DNA of 6,936 bases, taken from the NCBI GenBank assembly GCA_002308775.1, contig DBVT01000013.1:1-6936 (forward strand), written 5' to 3'. The notes under the pieces are model-generated. The model saw only the letters and a list, made by a program, of their open reading frames with translations. It did no database searches and was not told the DNA's origin. Source of the DNA: Mageeibacillus sp. UBA1257. Its GTDB lineage: Bacteria; Bacillota; Clostridia; UBA1212; UBA1257. The translations under genes and the position numbers were made by a program. Shown piece by piece: positions 6,070-6,936 of this stretch. How positions within the stretch are numbered: the first letter of the stretch is position 1; every line of letters begins with the position of its first letter.

Positions 6070-6750
6070 ATGAAAACAATCAGTGATATTCGAGTTTATC
6101 GCAGCTGTGTTGATAACACTGACGGTAATCCTCTCCCCGAAGATTTTAATAATAGTCGACTTAATCGTGTAATTCACAGAATCGTAATGAAACTCCGGGA
6201 GAAAGCCTTTTCTTTTGGCGAGTTCGATCACTTATATATTAACCTGACAACATGTGCCGTTCAAAACGGTTTTGCTCCCGCGAAAAGAAGCGCAGACAAG
6301 TACCACCCGTGGTTTCGATACTACGACGCGGAAGTAAGTAAATCCCTTTTTGATTCACTTGAGACAGAACAAAGCATTCCGTCCATAGTTGAAATCGTTG
6401 AACAAATGCTGCTGAAGTTCTTCTCCTCGCCTCGATTTGACGCAGAAGCGATTCATGCTTGTTTCTTTGAAGCGACGTCATTAGGCGAAAAAATGCTGGT
6501 GAAATTTAAAGAGAAAAGGTCGAATGAGGTCACAGCAACTGTGTATTTACGGTACTTGGACAGCGGGCTTTATGAACCGCTTTTGATGGTTTGCGGCTCA
6601 GACGATAAACTAATATTTGAAAAACAGCTGCCAAAATCAATAGTCCTTGATGCCTTCGGAGAAATCCGCATTGCCAAGAAGAGGGTTACGATCTTGCCTC
6701 GGCGAAACAGCTATTCCAAAGAACGACAGCCCATGGTATTTACGATATAG
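6070..6750 (+). CDS. Uncharacterised 226-residue protein
   Basis: I do not recognise this protein. It begins MKTISDIRVYRSC and appears soluble: no signal peptide and no membrane segment. Visible features are a mixed alpha/beta N-terminal half with FSFGEFDHLYINLT at about 48-61 and an aromatic, charged patch KYHPWFRYYDAEV at about 77-89. A probable helix with IVEIVEQMLLKFF follows at about 104-118, then alternating beta-type segments with TATVYLRYLDSGLYEPLLMV at about 156-175. The tail is basic (RIAKKRVTILPRR). The many CGA, AGT, TTA and GTT codons make it look more AT-leaning than the genes before it. It has its own strong promoter and sits directly behind a tRNA gene, which is a common insertion site for accessory DNA. 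An immunity-type or other accessory protein is possible, but no motif supports any specific function. Confidence 0.75.
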   Translation: MKTISDIRVYRSCVDNTDGNPLPEDFNNSRLNRVIHRIVMKLREKAFSFGEFDHLYINLTTCAVQNGFAPAKRSADKYHPWFRYYDAEVSKSLFDSLETEQSIPSIVEIVEQMLLKFFSSPRFDAEAIHACFFEATSLGEKMLVKFKEKRSNEVTATVYLRYLDSGLYEPLLMVCGSDDKLIFEKQLPKSIVLDAFGEIRIAKKRVTILPRRNSYSKERQPMVFTI

Positions 6751-6936
6751 TATCGAATGTTTTTCTCACTATTTCCAAACTTCAAAAATGAGTGAAATAA
6801 AAAGATGCAAATGGCCTTTTTTCACATCTCAAGGGGATTCGTACGCTATTAAAGCCTTACAATAAGAGTCTTTAAGGAAAAAATAGAGCTATATTAAAAC
6901 AAGAAATAACGGTTTGTTGCCGACTGAGTGATGAAA

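Noticed and set aside
6788..6865. Small 25-codon open frame (MSEIKRCK...)
   Set aside because: No ribosome binding site or promoter was seen, and the region is AT-rich where short frames arise by chance.

Overview
The window looks like a chromosomal segment from a Gram-positive Firmicute, probably a clostridial relative. The evidence is the strong GGAGG-type ribosome binding sites, the sigma-A-like promoters, a tRNA with an encoded CCA end, and gene families that are typical of that group. The exact lineage cannot be fixed from sequence alone. By eye, coding DNA up to about 5.7 kb is moderately GC-rich with many C- or G-ending codons. The last gene uses more A/T-ending codons.

Layout. (1) 1-972 is the 3' part of ruvB, the Holliday-junction branch-migration ATPase. 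(2) 1029-2982 carries two adjacent cell-envelope genes: a secreted D-Ala-D-Ala carboxypeptidase (DacA/PBP5) family protein and a membrane site-2-protease (M50) family protein. Both keep the family scaffold but have lost their catalytic motifs. (3) 3036-5088 carries a membrane-anchored clan GH-A-type glycosidase with its glutamates intact. It overlaps by 23 bp a YgjP/DUF45-type zinc metallopeptidase whose HExxH motif is also intact. (4) 5099-5692, on the minus strand and convergent with the block above, is 5-formyltetrahydrofolate cyclo-ligase, with its own extended -10 promoter. (5) 5803-5988 is a complete tRNA-Gln(CTG) unit with promoter, leader hairpin, tRNA and a perfect 17-bp-stem terminator. 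(6) 6001-6750 is a self-contained transcription unit, with a near-consensus promoter and an RBS, that encodes a 226-residue protein I do not recognise. The final 186 bases (6751-6936) are AT-rich; I see no supportable gene, RNA or terminator there.

How the genes may work together. ruvB through the DUF45 gene are all on the plus strand with short gaps, so they could be co-transcribed. The four genes after ruvB mostly point to the envelope: one exported protein with an amphipathic C-terminal anchor, one polytopic membrane protein, one membrane-tethered glycosidase, and one metalloprotease of uncertain location. The main result is that two neighbouring genes each encode an apparent pseudoenzyme with an undamaged reading frame. 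That suggests a retained non-catalytic role (binding, scaffolding or sensing) rather than gene decay. The role itself is inference.
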